A DNA stretch of 64,000 nucleotides from Spirochaetota bacterium (GTDB lineage: Bacteria > Spirochaetota > Spirochaetia > Treponematales > UBA12059): positions 62,001-126,000 of the forward strand of contig JAPLSN010000019.1 of the NCBI GenBank assembly GCA_026398615.1, written 5' to 3'. The position numbers were made by a program, and so were the translations under genes. This document shows positions 62,683-64,000 of this stretch, one piece after another. Below the pieces are notes generated by a model. The model was not told where the DNA came from and searched no databases. It was given only the letters and a program-made list of their open reading frames with translations. The number at the start of each line of letters is the position of its first letter. Position 1 is the first letter of the stretch.

Positions 62683-64000
62683 ATGATTTCGAAGCGGATG
62701 ACGGCGATGGCCGTCGCGATGTTGACGGCGACGATCGCGTTCGCCCAGACGGCGGCGGGCAGGGAGTTCACCGTCGCCTTTTCTTCGTCAGAGATAGAAT
62801 TCAACCCGCACCATTCCATCTATTCCCACGAAGCCCAGCTCTTCACGGGAATCTACGAGGGCTTGTTCACCTACAATCCCTCCAGTCTCGAACCCGTCAA
62901 ATCGGCCGTGCAGCGCTACACCAGGTCACAGGACGGGAAAACCTACACCTTCTACCTCCGCAAGGAAGCCGCGTGGTCGGACGGAACGCCCGTGACGGCC
63001 GCCCATTTCCGCGATGCGTGGCTTCGGATGATCGATCCCGCCACCAAGGCGGACTACGCGGCGTTCTTCGACGTCATCTCGGGAGCCAGGGACTTCCGCC
63101 TCGGCACGTCGGCCGACGCCTCGAAAGTCGGGGTTTCCGTGATCGCCGACGACGTGCTCCAGGTGCGGCTCGAAAGCCCAGCTCCTTACTTCACGCGGCT
63201 CCTCTGCCACCATTCCTTCGCGCCGGTTCATCCGTCCATGCTCGCAAAACGGGATTGGTCCAAGGATCCGGCGTCCATTCCCGCGAACGGCCCTTATTTC
63301 ATCAAGTCCTACGATGTCACGGGGATGCTCCTCGAAAAGAACCCGAAATACTGGGACGCGGCTTCCATCAAGGTCGACCGCGTCAGGATATTTTTCATCG
63401 AGGACGAGCTCGAGTCGACGGCCCGCTATAACGGAGGCGGAATCGACTGGCTGGCCGGTTCCATCGATATCGAAACCCTGCTCAACGCCAAGGCGATCCA
63501 GGTGAACCCGATGTTCGCCACGAACTACTGGTTCTTCGACTGTTCGAAGGCTCCCTGGTCCGATTCCCGCGTGCGCCGCGCCCTCCAGCTCCTCGTGCCC
63601 TGGAGCGTCGTCCGCGACAAGGAATTCTACCTGATGCCGGCCAGGGAACTCGTACTCCCACTCGAAGGCTACAAGGGAGCCAGGGGCATCGACAAGCAGG
63701 ATGCCGAGGCTGCGAAAGGCCTCCTCGCCGAAGCCGGCTTCCCTGAAGGCAAGGGCCTTCCCCCCGTGGTCATCCTCATCCCCGAAGGGGAGGATGCCCG
63801 CCGCATCGCGGACGCCATGAAATCGGGATGGGAACCGGCCGGCCTCGTCGTGGATATCCAGACGCTCCCGGCGAACAGGTTCTACCAGGCGACGCGGTCG
63901 AAACCATTTACCGTGTCCATCACCTCATGGATCGGCGATTTCGCGGATCCGCTCGCCTTCCTCCAGATGTGGACCTCCGACTCGAACCTCAACACCGCGG
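62683..64000 (+). CDS. Oligopeptide ABC transporter substrate-binding protein (OppA-like), cut by the window edge
   Basis: At least 439 residues, incomplete at the right end. A signal peptide (MAVAMLTATIAFA) precedes a family 5 extracellular binding protein with the motifs GIYEGLFTYN, WSDGTPVTAAHF and IPANGPYFIKSYD. AAGGAG lies 5 bases before the ATG at 62683. It binds peptides in the periplasm for an Opp-type importer; permease and ATPase genes would be expected to the right of the window. Confidence 0.92.
   Translation, partial: MISKRMTAMAVAMLTATIAFAQTAAGREFTVAFSSSEIEFNPHHSIYSHEAQLFTGIYEGLFTYNPSSLEPVKSAVQRYTRSQDGKTYTFYLRKEAAWSDGTPVTAAHFRDAWLRMIDPATKADYAAFFDVISGARDFRLGTSADASKVGVSVIADDVLQVRLESPAPYFTRLLCHHSFAPVHPSMLAKRDWSKDPASIPANGPYFIKSYDVTGMLLEKNPKYWDAASIKVDRVRIFFIEDELESTARYNGGGIDWLAGSIDIETLLNAKAIQVNPMFATNYWFFDCSKAPWSDSRVRRALQLLVPWSVVRDKEFYLMPARELVLPLEGYKGARGIDKQDAEAAKGLLAEAGFPEGKGLPPVVILIPEGEDARRIADAMKSGWEPAGLVVDIQTLPANRFYQATRSKPFTVSITSWIGDFADPLAFLQMWTSDSNLNTA

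Overview
This GC-rich 64 kb stretch of bacterial chromosome most likely comes from a member of the Spirochaetota, perhaps a treponeme-like anaerobe. The evidence is gene content: CheX, DUF4416, a MoxR/DUF58/VWA (Bat-like) cluster, a SPOR protein, a CoaE with an unusual P-loop, and many exported lipoproteins of unknown function. No rRNA, tRNA or marker-gene phylogeny is available in the window, so the assignment is an inference.

Layout. 0.1-1.4 kb: a ROK repressor. 9.5-1.5 kb (minus strand): six tightly overlapping signalling genes, namely a substrate-binding lipoprotein with no permease, a membrane histidine kinase, a receiver-PAS-kinase hybrid, a receiver-PP2C phosphatase, a STAS protein and a second kinase. 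10-20.6 kb (plus strand): a DUF485/acetate-type symporter pair, a giant PHP-Cache-PAS-CBS-DUF294 fusion, a NarL-type two-component pair, a dicarboxylate/amino-acid symporter and an Asp/Glu racemase; together these look like an organic-acid uptake and sensing module. 20.6-26.8 kb (minus): a barrel/transglutaminase/TPR protein, an Ig-like lipoprotein, a 7TM-LuxR regulator and a membrane protein. 27-31.4 kb (minus): guaB and purB are intact, but between them lie only broken pieces of purL, purN and purH. This suggests that de novo purine synthesis was lost here while IMP interconversion was kept. 31.5-39.7 kb: a broken lipoprotein gene, a small protein, polA, coaE, a frameshifted SPOR gene, a Cys-rich unknown and a DUF4139 protein. 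39.8-42.9 kb (minus): an FeS-molybdenum hydroxylase fusion and cheX. 42.9-50.2 kb (plus): a six-gene chain of VWA protein, linker protein, PrsW-like protease, MoxR, DUF58 and BatA-like protein. 50.2-52.2 kb: pncB and pncA for NAD salvage. 52.4-55.8 kb: a barrel-like exported protein, a glutaredoxin, an exported carboxypeptidase-regulatory-like protein and an HExxH protein. 55.9-59 kb: an AT-richer island between two copies of the lysO 3' end, holding an IS256 remnant and two tandem exported paralogues. 59-64 kb: lysO, an exported unknown, DUF4416, a large conserved unknown and the start of an oligopeptide-binding protein.

The most notable points are the five-domain PHP fusion, the purine operon remnant, the binding-protein-led partner-switching operon and the island that appears to have replaced the 3' end of lysO. 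No CRISPR array, restriction system or recognisable phage was seen.
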